Part shown: positions 13,001 to 32,518 of the stretch, piece by piece
Position numbering within the stretch: position 1 is the first letter of the stretch
Layout of the letters: the number at the start of each line of letters is the position of its first letter
Source: Prunella strophiata
Taxonomy: Eukaryota > Chordata > Aves > Passeriformes > Prunellidae
Length of the DNA: 64,000 nucleotides
Assembly (NCBI GenBank): GCA_036583965.1
Contig: JAZBQD010000018.1
Coordinates: 14,796,867-14,860,866, forward strand
Direction: 5' to 3'
Program-made: the position numbers and the translations under genes
The notes under the pieces: generated by a model
What the model was told of the DNA's origin: nothing
Database searches by the model: none
The model's input: only the letters and a program-made list of their open reading frames with translations

Positions 13001-16000
13001 ACCAGCAGGTTTGCAGAAATACTAACATAAATCAGAAATTACTAACCCTGGAAAATACTTTTAACTCTCTTATTAAATTGAAGACACCCCCAGGAGACAC
13101 TGTCTCATATAATTTCACGTTCCAAAGGCGGGCATTCATAGGAATGTAGTTTCTCACTGCTGAAAGCTAGTGAGAGTTCTAACAGATCTTTGATTGCCTG
13201 TATGTACAGTTTGCTTGACTCCCAACCTGAAGGTACAAGAGGGTTGTGTACTCAATTGGCCGTTTTCCCTCTTGAGTGGGATAGCATTGAGTTTTTGAGG
13301 ATCTGCTTAAGGTAGTACATATTGTCAGCATGTTGAAACCTGGTAAGTGTTTGTGCTCTGTGTCCCATGTAACAATAGGCTCCTTGGTTGACTCCTGAAG
13401 ACTAGGCTTGGGGCTTGTATGTCTGAAACTAATGAGATTCATTTGGACCCTGAGCTACAAAGCCAGTGTAATGGGTTTTAGTGTGCTGTGCATATCTTGT
13501 GGTCTGTGGAGTTAGATTAGAATCAATAGTGCTCATTAGATCAGGTGCTGCATTTTCTCTCACACTGCTGTTTCTGTACAAGAACCAGCTTTCAGATCAG
13601 CCTGCTTTGTTCACGAGACAGTCACAATCCTGTCTGTGACAGAAGATGTGCAGCCCAGTTGATCTAAGCTCAGATTCAGAGTTAACTCTAAATGACTAGT
13701 CAGAATGAGAACTTCAGGGATTCACATGAAAGTTTCAGTTCCCCCATTTTTTTCCTCCTTTCTATTTCCATCTGGCATTCATAATTTTAAAAAAGAAATA
13801 CAGGATCAGTTTAGCTATTTCTGGAAAGCTTAGCTTACTTGTTTCAGAAAACTGTTCTCTGCATTTTGAATCCTGCTTTTCTGATGTCTTTTGGTTTGTG
13901 ATTATTTATCTGTGTATACATCTATATAGATATGCGTTGATACATATTCTATTTTTATACATATATATGTATCTATTTTGGGGTTTTTTTCCTCTAGGTA
14001 TCCCAACCCAAATACCTGCTTCTTCACTGATGCCAGGACCAGCAACGGGACCTGACTCTATTGTATCACAGGCTCAGGTAACATCTGCTTCAGGTGCTGG
14101 AGTTCCTGTGTGGCTACAAGCAGTTAACCAGCCTTTAATGCCTTTGCCTCAGACTCTGAATCCCTACCAGGATCCGCTATACCCCGGATTCCCTTTTAAT
14201 GAAAAGGGAGAAAGAGCTGTTGCACCTCCTTACTCCCTGTGCAGTACTGGGGAAGACTTACCTAAAGGTGAGAACTCTGAATTTGACACCATTTTTCCTA
14301 AATAGGTCTTCTTTTCCTAAAATGTGGATAAACACAACTTTTTTGAGTCCTGTTGTCATTCTTTGTCCAAAGATCCAAGTAGTTGTCATTCTGTGATTTA
14401 AGATGTGGGAGGGAATATTGAATAGAGTTGTAACTCTTTAGTTTGCATTGCAAACATTGTGACTGTTTCAAGTGGTCACACCTGGAAATCTGGTAGGATC
14501 ATTTTGTGGTTCTTAGTTTGCCCCATTATAACTTGAGGTTTTGTGCAGTGTAAAGAATTATCTTTGGAGAACTGCTCCTGTCAGAGTAATAGGTTTGCTC
14601 ATGTCATTTAAAAGCTTGGAAGCTGTTGAGCATTTCCTTACTGATCTGGGAAAATACAGGTTTTGGCATACTGTGAATGCAAGGTATGTCCATAAAGAAC
14701 ATCTCATGTGTGACTACACAGTGGTGTTTGTTTAGTGAACTGTTTCTTTAAAAACTAGAAGTTTACAGACTGTTAAAACTGAAATTTAAACTGCTGTTGT
14801 GTTCTAGATACCTTACTGTGGCAAAAAAACCCAACTAATCAATTGAAGACATGCAAGTAGTAACTTAATACCAGTGTTCTCTACTGAAATGGAACTTCAT
14901 GCAGTTTTTGTATCAGATGAAATATTTTAGGTCCTTATAAATATTCTTCCTTTTTTTTTTTTTTTTAGATAAGAATATCCTTAGATTTTTCTTCAATCTT
15001 GGTGTGAAGGTAACTCTTCAAACTTCCTTATGTTTTATTTTTGTTACAAAAATTGCTTGTAAATAATTGTTGATACTTGGAGTGCTGCAGGTGTACATTT
15101 CAAGCCTATCTTTCACTGTGAAATACTTCCTTATTTTGTGTTAATTGGTATTCCAGCAGTTGTCCACAGTGCACTTCAAGTCAGCAGAAATCAAATTCAT
15201 GTCAGTAGCATAGTGAGACCTATTGGCTTCCAACTGTGGCTTCACAGCCAGCAAATTGTGCTTTACAAAGTCACAGATAAATCGTGAATGTGAAGATGGT
15301 TCTTTTGGATAACATGCCTAGGGAATGAGAAAATGCCCTTAGACTTCAACCCTGGCTATGTACTGGCAAAGCCACTGCAGTGCAGATCCCAGAATCTTTC
15401 CCTGGGGACACTCCCTTAAGTACCCTGCATGTCTGTTCTTTCTGCTCAGGTTAATGATAATAGTATTCTACCTTTTCAGTAATTATAGTAGTGTGTATGT
15501 AAATGTGGTGCAAATCTGTGTGTGTGGTTGGGGAAGAGGCTTAGCCAAATCCCAACATCTTCCATTGCTTGGCAAGCCAAAGTTGTTTGCTTTCTTTCTC
15601 CCTTCTGCACAAAACAATGTTTTTTTACCTTCTTACTCCTGTCAGGACAGATGACTTGGGGCAAGGTGCTGAGAGCTCTTTGGCTTATTTTATGGGACTT
15701 TGGCCATAGCAACGATATTCTTTTGTGTCTGGGCATGGAAAGAGGGAATATTCAGCACAGTTTCCAATGTAAATTTGATAACCTCTGCCTAATATAAGTC
15801 TCTGTGCTTAGTTAATAACTTAATCCATAAGTTATTAATTATCAAGTGTCTCCACATTGTATTTAAACAGCGTGAGTTTCCTAAGCATGCTTGAGACTCT
15901 CCTTACTGCCCCTGTGGATTATTTAGGGTTTTGCCTGTCATTTGGTGCTTCAGCACCATCTGCTGGTCCCAGCCCATGTTCTAGTGGCTGTGCTGCTCCA

Positions 16001-17873
16001 CTGGTGTCACAGGACAGCACGCCCAGGAAATACCCTCTGCCTTGTCTGTCTGCTGCCCTGCTCCAGACCCTGCCCTGCCCACACCCTTCCACTGCACATT
16101 GAGAGGGAAGGGGCTCCTGCAGAGGAGGTCTGCCTAGGCTTTTCAGGATGGTTTGCTCCAGGGACTGTTTCTACAGAGTCCAGTTCATTAACGTGGAGGT
16201 AGAGAAAAGGGGAGGGGTCACCACCTGAGGTGGACAACTTCAGTGTTGTGGCCTTTGCAAAGTGAGGTCTAGTAGAAGAAATTGCCAATTAATAAGTGTG
16301 ATTCTGCAAAATGAGTCTGAAATATTTCTCTTCAAACACATAGCTAGAGCTTGACTTACTAAGTCAAGCTTTGTCTTGAACCATATAGAAATCATGACTA
16401 AGTTTTCTTACTGATCGCAACGGTTGCCCATTTCAACTGCATTTGGAAGGAAAACAAAAAATAAGAACACCATCGTAGAGGCATAGGATTTAGAATTGCT
16501 GGGCAGTCACTGTAAAGAAAGTTCATTTTTATCTCCTATAATTAACTGTTCCAAAATGGTAAATGACTGGTGTGCTTTTATGTCTCTGAACATTCAAAAG
16601 ACCAAAAAACTGATTTTTTTTTTTTTCCCTGCTGTCTTGCAGGCATACAGTTGTCCCATGTGGGCACCCCATTCTTACCTTGTACCCCCTGCACCAGGCC
16701 TATTTAGCTGCTTGTAGAATGTACCCAAACGTGTCCCTTCCTGTGTATCCGCACAACCCCTGGTTCCAGGAGGCTGCTCCTGCTCAGAACTGAAAATGAA
16801 GCTGCACGACCAAACAGGCACTTTGCATGTCCAGACTGAGGCCAGGTCCAATGGTCAGATTCCACAGGCTGACAGATCTCCATCACTGCCTCTGATCATA
16901 CCTTCAGCTCAGGTGACGGAAAGTCAAGGACAGGTCTGTGTCGAACCGGAGAATCCAGCGCAAGCTCTTCATGCAAACTACGAGGAGTCCCTGAGAGGGA
17001 AAAACATGTTCCCGCAGCCACCCTTTGGACACAATCACTTTCTAGGAGCTGTTCCAATAGCACCTCCTTTCTTTCCTCACTTCTGGTATGGGTACCCAGT
17101 TCAGGGTTTCATTGAGAATTCAGTAGCGAGACCTAATCTTGTCTTGTCTCCTGAGGACAAAGAGGCAGCAGCTGGCACCTCTGCCAGCATGTACGTGGGC
17201 AAAGAATGCAGCCCTCCAGTTCCTGGAGTGAACTGTGCAGAGCAGCTCCAGAAGACCAACAGTGGCAGCAGCTCCAATACCGTCCCATTCCCAGTGGCTG
17301 CTGCAGGGACCCCGAAAGACACTTCAGCCAGGGCACCTCAGCTGGAGCCAACCTGTCCTTCGGCCGCCCCTAAGCAGAAAGCAGCTGGGCAGCAGCATCG
17401 CCCTCCACAGACACAGGGCCCAGAGAGGCCGACGGCAGGGCCCAGCACGCAGCCACTGCTGGCAGAACCTCCCAAAACCGAACTGAAACCTGGCACTCCT
17501 GGCCGGAAGGAGAGGCTTGCTAAAGGGAGAGAGTCCAAGGGTGCTGGGAACGTGCAGATGGAAAGCAGGGCCCAGAGAACGAAGGGAGGAGAGCTCTGAA
17601 GATGACACGGAGGTTTCCGACATGCTGAGGAGTGGCAGATCCAAGCAGTTCTATAACCAGACTTACGGAGGAGGCAGAAGGCCCAGACCTGACAGGGGTT
17701 ATTCCAGCAGGGGAGGATACCAGTTCCAAAGAAATGAGGAGGCCTGGAAAGGACCACCCAGCAGAAGCAGAGATGACGGCTACCAGTATCAGAGAAACTT
17801 TAGAGGGCAGCCATATAGGAACGACAGGAGAAGGGCAACACTGGGAGATAATCAGAGGGGGCAGCAAGCATAA
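942..17873 (+). CDS. OTUD4: OTUD4, OTU-domain deubiquitinase (partial gene, span includes introns)
   Basis: OTUD4 is a cysteine deubiquitinase known to act on K48 and, when phosphorylated, K63 chains. Seventeen coding exons are joined by U2-type GT/AG introns in consistent phase and match vertebrate OTUD4 from about human residue 115 to the C-terminus (1,016 codons plus stop, once four extra bases in the last exon are discounted). The catalytic His (GNHYD motif, about residue 148) is at 1505-1507; the catalytic Cys and the start codon are upstream of the window. The SDSEDD acidic serine motif next to the OTU domain (human S202/S204, reported phospho-sites) is kept. A Tudor-like stretch (GDKCKVRLDHNGKF) lies in the exons at 4546 and 6293. 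The rest is low-complexity, rich in Pro/Ser/Gln, and ends in an Arg/Gly/Tyr-rich tail. The gene is convergent with ABCE1. Family call is very secure. Confidence 0.96.
1478..1559 (+). CDS. OTUD4: OTUD4 exon with catalytic histidine
   Basis: 82 nt, begins in phase 0 and leaves one base. It reads VLLCFSNGNHYDIVYP; the His of GNHYD corresponds to human catalytic H148. Acceptor ATAG, donor GTAAGT. Confidence 0.95.
1697..1747. repeat. Imperfect 29-bp tandem duplication in an OTUD4 intron
   Basis: The string CAGTGATTACCATATGATTA at 1697 is repeated with one change at 1726. It is a local duplication without further significance that I can see. Confidence 0.6.
1822..1966 (+). CDS. OTUD4: OTUD4 exon, end of OTU domain and SDSEDD motif
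   Basis: 145 nt. It reads LLYELLYEKVF..., then an acidic serine stretch SASDSEDDNY that aligns with human S202/S204, whose phosphorylation is reported to switch on K63-chain activity. Donor GTAAAT. Confidence 0.94.
1967..3854 (+). other. OTUD4 intron (1.9 kb)
   Basis: No coding exon matching OTUD4 was found between the exons at 1822 and 3855. The short open frames here lack conserved sequence or splice context. T-rich runs lie near 3530-3590. Confidence 0.6.
3855..3912 (+). CDS. OTUD4: OTUD4 exon (SKATTVSDMNG)
   Basis: 58 nt, completes a split Arg codon and then reads SKATTVSDMNGMKSLSGNK, aligning with the linker after the OTU domain. Donor GTATTT. Confidence 0.9.
4298..4415 (+). CDS. OTUD4: OTUD4 exon (VLKSLDPLVYRNVEYDVWL)
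   Basis: 118 nt, phase 0 at the start and one base left. It is strongly conserved with human (LPLSRKVLKSLNPAVYRNVEY region). Acceptor GCAG, donor GTGAGT. Confidence 0.94.
4546..4610 (+). CDS. OTUD4: OTUD4 exon (DFSIAAGMQYSIGDKCK)
   Basis: 65 nt. It carries the start of the Tudor-like domain (GDKCK). Acceptor ACAG, donor GTAAGT. Confidence 0.93.
4611..6292 (+). other. OTUD4 intron (1.7 kb)
   Basis: No further exon is supported. An A/C-rich stretch at 5310-5450 resembles degraded interspersed repeat sequence common in songbirds, but I cannot name a family. Confidence 0.5.
6293..6393 (+). CDS. OTUD4: OTUD4 exon, Tudor-like domain
   Basis: 101 nt. It reads VRLDHNGKFYNAHIQ..SENGP..VEELGAK, matching the Tudor-like region of human OTUD4 with two extra residues (VF) before VEELG. 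Donor GTGAGT, two bases left. Confidence 0.95.
6394..7793 (+). other. OTUD4 intron with AT-rich tract
   Basis: The intron holds an extremely AT-rich, self-complementary stretch at about 7196-7318 (short TATTA/TAATA repeats) and a G/T-rich run at 6880-6960. There is no coding signal. Confidence 0.6.
7794..7918 (+). CDS. OTUD4: OTUD4 exon (WNTVPGKKIKK)
   Basis: 125 nt. The GWNTVPGKKIKK block aligns with human SWNTVSGKKMKK. Donor is GTAGGA, weaker than the others but phase-consistent. Confidence 0.92.
8036..8216 (+). CDS. OTUD4: OTUD4 exon (ALPPRLQH)
   Basis: 181 nt. It aligns through RGPKNQSKSIKPQSALPPRLQH with human RGPKNPSKPIKAPSALPPRLQH. The second half is Gln/His/Ser-rich and diverged. 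Donor GTAAAA. Confidence 0.92.
8638..8752. repeat. Tandem duplication of about 57 bp
   Basis: The block starting GACTTTTTGATTCCTTGGGC at 8638 is repeated at 8694 with a few small changes (two added bases, one or two substitutions). It lies 90 bp upstream of the next OTUD4 acceptor. Confidence 0.85.
8841..9006 (+). CDS. OTUD4: OTUD4 exon (NYFGLSPEERREKQAIEES)
   Basis: 166 nt. It has the best-conserved block outside the OTU domain, NYFGLSPEERREKQAIEESR..YEIQ..DEQAFPAL. The exon is CpG-rich compared with its introns. The donor GTATGC follows CN at 9007. Confidence 0.95.
9835..9955 (+). CDS. OTUD4: OTUD4 exon (weakly conserved Ser/Lys-rich)
   Basis: 121 nt, phase 0 at the start, one base left. 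It reads NQLVCQAATQ.., matching the position but little of the sequence of human VNQSASQSSNP, then an EEQKEK stretch matching human EERKDK. Donor GTAAAA. Confidence 0.85.
9956..11608 (+). other. OTUD4 intron (1.65 kb)
   Basis: No exon or repeat recognised. Short open frames at 9966-10193 and 10315-10515 have no supporting context. Confidence 0.5.
11609..11664 (+). CDS. OTUD4: OTUD4 exon (short, 56 nt)
   Basis: It reads SNSRQIHLSQKLEPNSSE and matches human SIHGHSQLDKRPEPSTLE in position. Acceptor GCAG, donor GTAATC. It is too short for an ORF call but phase-perfect. Confidence 0.83.
12201..12284 (+). CDS. OTUD4: OTUD4 exon (84 nt)
   Basis: 28 whole codons in phase 0: KNSQDESYPKASSPLEQ...ILAEQ. 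It aligns with human DDKYATVSSPSKSKK..AEQ. Donor GTAAGA. Confidence 0.85.
12870..13008 (+). CDS. OTUD4: OTUD4 exon (Pro-rich, VPAWPSEPATYGP)
   Basis: 139 nt. It reads ..FSEVHLPPAVPSVPAIVPAWPSEPATYGPAG, close to human VHLTPAVPSLPATVPAWPSEPTTFGPTG. The donor is the rarer GTTTGC. Confidence 0.92.
13998..14267 (+). CDS. OTUD4: OTUD4 exon (AVNQPLMPLPQTL)
   Basis: 270 nt. Well conserved: QAVNQPLMPLPQTLNPYQDP then LYPGF..NEKG and PPYSLC..TGEDLPK. Acceptor CTAG, donor GTGAGA. Confidence 0.95.
14969..15009 (+). CDS. OTUD4: OTUD4 micro-exon (DKNILRFFFNLGVK)
   Basis: 41 nt, identical in protein to human. Acceptor follows a T17-18 run; donor GTAACT. Confidence 0.94.
15010..16642 (+). other. OTUD4 last intron
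   Basis: The intron contains a perfect 11-bp inverted repeat at 15812-15838, a CTCF-like motif at 15952-15969 and a GC-richer segment at 15940-16200. No exon was found. Confidence 0.6.
15952..15969 (-). promoter_or_regulatory. CTCF-like motif
   Basis: On the minus strand the site reads CCAGCAGATGGTGCT. It matches 11 of 12 bases of the CTCF core CCASYAGRKGGC, the exception being T for the last C. Sequence match only. Confidence 0.4.
16643..17873 (+). CDS. OTUD4: OTUD4 last coding exon, broken by four single-base insertions
   Basis: The exon starts AYSCPMWAPHSYL in phase and ends ..RGQQA then TAA at 17871-17873. The protein agrees with human OTUD4 along its length only if one base is skipped near 16682, 16791, 16825 and in the GGG run at 17584-17586. 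As written, the first frame stops after about 24 residues (TAG at 16715-16717) and the main open part (16796-17599) is followed by a shifted frame 17517-17873. The coding block KNMFPQPPFGHNHFLG..APPFFPHFWYGYP is intact, as is the tail with RSGRSKQFYNQTYG and repeated Arg/Gly/Tyr. Three insertions restore frame and the fourth breaks it again. I favour sequence error over pseudogenisation because the protein is conserved on both sides of every break. Confidence 0.9.
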
Positions 17874-18433
17874 AATGAGTGGATAATTGGAAAATTTAAG
17901 CAAAAAGTAATTTGAAGTAGCAGTTTAAAATCTTAATTTCTTTTTAGTGAAGTTCAATGATATGTTTAATTTTGGGCTAATTTTTGGCAAGTAAAGACTA
18001 GGAGGATGTCAAGTCCTACCATAGGGTTCTTGGGGGGATTCTAGAGTTTGTTTGGCTTAGCAGTTTTTCTTCAATGTCAAATTAGGAAAAAAAATAGGTT
18101 TAGTGTTTGATAATTTTTTTCCCCACAAAGGTTTGCGTTTGTGATAGAAGATGGGTATGTGCGTTTACTAGAGTGACAAATGACGGCATTTGATGTGATC
18201 TAGATTCTAAAATTGACAGTAACATTGCACCAAATATAAATGTATATTTTATCATAAAATGCCTTAGTTCTGAACTGAGCTAAAGGAATTCTCAGCCTAC
18301 TGCACTGTTGTCTCTGATATGCTTCCAACCCAAAGGCCTTTCATCTCAAAAAGAAAAAATATCTGTCAAACTTGAATGTTTCTCTTGTGTGTTACACGTA
18401 TGGCAGCCAGCTAACCCTGTGTCTTAGGTATGT

Positions 18434-18441
18434 TGTATATA
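18434..18441 (+). promoter_or_regulatory. Pumilio-type element in OTUD4 3' UTR
   Basis: TGTATATA fits TGTANATA exactly. An eight-base match alone is weak evidence. Confidence 0.35.
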
Positions 18442-18629
18442 GTTCTTTTCATAATCATAGGGTATATTTTTGAATTTTAAAAAGCATTTATTTGTTGAAA
18501 TCAAAATCAAGACAAGCAGTCAAGAATACCTGTGTATGGACTGATAAGAATGGCTGTTTCCACCACGAATTCTTCTTAATGCTGGTGTGACTAGAATGGT
18601 GCCTATGCCAACTGAATAATTACAAAGAC

Positions 18630-18635
18630 AATAAA
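18630..18635 (+). terminator. Proximal poly(A) signal of OTUD4
   Basis: AATAAA hexamer about 760 bp after the stop codon, in AT-rich UTR. It could give a short 3' UTR form. Confidence 0.45.
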
Positions 18636-19261
18636 AATGTAGATGCTATGCATTTCCAGAATAATTCTGCATCTGTTATAATAGCAGAAGTTTTTTTAAT
18701 GCCACTTTAACACTAATGCACTGACAAATCCTAGATATTTTGTGAGGAGATGCATAAAGTACATGTTACATTTTTTTTAAGTTTGTACGATTGAGCTACT
18801 GTTCAGTATTCTTTTGTTGTTGCACTGTTGATGTTTTGCATGTACAACTCCTTGCTGGAACTACTTTTGAAAGCAAGAATGGAGAGTCTCAGTGTGCTCT
18901 GCTCTTCCCTACAATTCAGAAGAAAGTGGCTTCTGCCTTATATTTTTACACTGTGTCAGAGTTCTGATGCTGTTTCTTCTGAGCCCAGTTACGATCTCTG
19001 CAGTGTTCCTGTTGCCTTTGCAGTCTGGATGTTCAGCTGTCCAGGCTCGGAGAGTGCAGTGTGCACAGTATTCACTCAGCTCTGTTGCTCTGTAAAATTG
19101 AACTGTTGTGTATATTTTTATATCTCTGTATACAGTAGTGTAGGTGACGGTACCCATTCATTGTGTCTGAGATTGTACACCCTTGGTGCAGAAACCAGAG
19201 TGATAGTTACATGATAAAGAGTTTGTTTTCAGATGCATGCTATGTATAAAACCCTAATTAA

Positions 19262-19267
19262 AATAAA
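19262..19267 (+). terminator. Distal poly(A) signal of OTUD4
   Basis: AATAAA, followed within 15-20 bases by a T/G-rich stretch (TGTTTTGTCTTTTC), the usual arrangement for cleavage and polyadenylation. Confidence 0.55.
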
Positions 19268-19290
19268 TGTTTTGTCTTTTCACTTGCTTT

Positions 19291-21424
19291 CTAAATTATA
19301 TGTATGTATTTAAACCTGTTGCAATGGCATTAAATGAAATGTTGTTCTTACAGAGCCAGTTGTAGTAAGCAGCAGAATGATGAACAGCATATGGCAGGCA
19401 GCAAACAAAAAGAACCCATAAACTGAATTTGGAGTTTCTGTTTGTAGGGGTCATGCTGGAGGCTTTTTGGTTTTTCTTTTTTTACTCTAAATACTTTTTC
19501 ATTCAGGTTTTCAAAAGAGGCAATCTTCACTTTTTCAGGTTGAGAACAAAGCAAGCAGTGAGGGATTTAACTGTTGTTACCATTGCACTTCTGTTTATTT
19601 CAACTCCTTTCAAAATGATAAAGAAGGCTGCTTGTTCAGTTTACTGGTGAATTTTAAACTCTAGCTCTACCCCAGATTTGTGCAGCAGTCACTGAACTAA
19701 TCATTCTGTCCTAGAGCAGGTAGTTCATCATAAGCTTTGTTGCAAGAATGAAACCAGTAACACTTCCTACAGAAATCTGTTGGGAAACACTGGGGAAGAG
19801 AGGCAGGGCAGTAACTGGGAGGGATGTGCTTTTAGAATTTGCCTTTAAAAAACAACTTCTTTCAGCTGGGCCTGCACTGCCTTGCTGCTCTAGGACAGTG
19901 AAGGACTGGAAGGTGTAGGAGTATTTTCTTGATGCTGAGCAAGTAAGTTTGGTTTCCTGTCTTGCTGAAGAGTAGTAGTAGACTGACTGGCCCAATATCT
20001 GGCCTGTGGCAAGATGTTTTAGATTGCAGGATCCTCGTGTTAATATATGTAGTATTAAGCATACAATCAACTGACACACAGCTGAAACACATCTTTACCT
20101 TATCCTTATTACAACTGATTCAGAGAAGATTGCACAACTCCAGTCCAGAGGGAGGTAAGCTGTGCAGAGGAGAACAAGTTTAGTCAGCCTTTGGAAGTTT
20201 TTGTCTGACCAGTGCAGTTGTGTAGGGATGTACTCAATACCTGCACTTCTTTAGAGTCCCTCTGCTGGTGTAGTGCAGGTGCATTGCTGTTACAAGACAG
20301 AGGGAGGCAGGGTGTATATAATGCTCAGTACTGCCACGGTTATGAAATAACCATATTACTAACACACAGAATGGCAAAACCCCACAAATTACCCCACTCC
20401 TTTCTGTAGCTTCTGAGGCAAAAATGTAAATGAGGAACAAAGCCACGTTTTCTCATCATGTTTTTCACATGCCAATGAAGGCAGAGAACTGTTGAATGGA
20501 ATATAATCTTCCTTCCTTTTAAGACACATAGTTGAAAGTTATTTTTTACATGTCTGTTTAAGTAAGCAGGAACCTTTAAATTTTCTTCTGGTTCCCTGAA
20601 GGATCATACCGTATAGGGAAGTAAGTTTTTAACAAGGTTTCTTTAAATTTTTTTCTTTTTTATCAGAGTAAGGATCAAAGCTTTTTACTTTAGGAAGAAG
20701 TAATTCCTGCATCTTAGCCTTATAAAACCTTCATGGAAGAGTGAGTTGGATAGATGGAAAGAATGTTTATATTCTTTAGGATTATTTTACTGATTATTTT
20801 CATCTCACTAGGTCTGAGAACATGCACTGGAACACATGATTAAAAAAAGGTGTTACTACCTTCAGTGTGAGAAAAGGGTGTGTGACCTTATATAAACATA
20901 CACACTTCTGAATTAGTAATTGAAGAAATTCTGCAGTGTCACAAGTTAGGTGGGTATTTTATTTTTGAAACCCTCAGCCAGAGAGATTCAACCTTTTTAA
21001 AAGAGGAGTTGCTCTTGTAGCTTGACATTCTTAGTAAACTTCCCTCTTATACAGAAAACAGCTTCAAAGATTTATTTTAAAATGAGGAAGTTCAGTCAGT
21101 ACTTGGTACATGAGTAGGATATATTGAATTGAAAACCTCCCTTAAATTTTGAAAAATCAGGAGACCCATTTGCACAATTTCAAGGTGGTCTATTTTGAAA
21201 TTATTACACTGAAAATAGGGCTGTGTCACCAAAATATAGAAAGTGGCAGTTTTACTCAGACTAGGATGTTTACTGCTACTATGTCAGATGTTAAATGCAG
21301 CAAGAGATTTTAAGCTCCAAAAGATTAATTGTTCTAAAACCTGATCTGAGCCATCTTATCACAGCTGTTTAGATTCCAATATGAATGTCTAGATGCCAGT
21401 TAAAAAGATGCTGGGGTTCAATAT
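19291..21424. other. Convergent intergenic region and ABCE1 3' UTR
   Basis: This holds the ABCE1 3' UTR (minus strand, from 21424 downward) and any true spacer. No gene, repeat family or conserved protein was recognised; open frames at 19711-20079 and 20212-20446 have no support. Confidence 0.5.
21071..21076 (-). terminator. Candidate poly(A) signal of ABCE1
   Basis: TTTATT on the plus strand is AATAAA for ABCE1, about 350 bp past its stop. A second copy is at 20958-20963. Which is used cannot be seen. Confidence 0.35.
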
Positions 21425-31841
<10,417 letters not shown>

Positions 31842-32518
31842 CTAAAAAAACAAAAAGAGAGACCAGGTTACTGACAGCACAGAGAACAGACATATCCATC
31901 CCAAGTTATTGCTACTGGAGTGCAGAGATGAAAAATGCAACATTATTTTTTTTTTCCCTCCATTAAGCAACGTTGTAAACAGCAAAGTCAGAGATACAAA
32001 TAACAAGGGCACTGATGTGTAGATAACTGCACAAATTTTTAACATCATCTTTCCATCCCATTACTATTTTTCCAGTATAAAAATAAAATTGATTTATCTG
32101 AAAATGGATTTGTTTCCAAAAAAGCACGCTGTTGTAAGAACATAAGAATCTATATAGCTCCAAATTTTACAAGTTGCCTTGTATAAAGCACCCTTATTCA
32201 CATTTTCAAATTGTGACTACAACTGTTACTCCAAGGATATTATTAGAATATACATTTACAAACTGTATGCCAATATTCTGCATTAAAGGATTAAAACAGT
32301 GTAAAATGTAAACCAGTTTCCAATGTGAAAATTTGCAATTGCAGATAAAAAGTAAACCAGGCAATGTGAGCAGACATTCATGATGATGTTTGATTCTTTA
32401 ATCTTGAGTTTCATTGGTATCTGAAAAACTACAGTTACATTCTGCATTTCCTAATATGGTATCAATGCCTATAATAGATTTAAATAAAAACAAGTAAAAT
32501 TTTTAATAAAGACCATAG

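Larger units (their letters stand above)
17874..19290 (+). other. OTUD4: OTUD4 3' UTR
   Basis: This is the AT-rich tail after the stop. Poly(A) signals AATAAA occur at 18630 and 19262. A Pumilio-type element TGTATATA is at 18434-18441. The 3' limit is inferred from the distal signal. Confidence 0.6.

Noticed and set aside
17324..17903. Minus-strand open frames of 106-139 codons over the OTUD4 last exon
   Set aside because: Shadow frames of the real plus-strand coding exon.
18828..19214. 128-codon open frame after OTUD4
   Set aside because: Falls in the OTUD4 3' UTR before the distal poly(A) signal, Cys/Leu/Ser-rich, with no family similarity.
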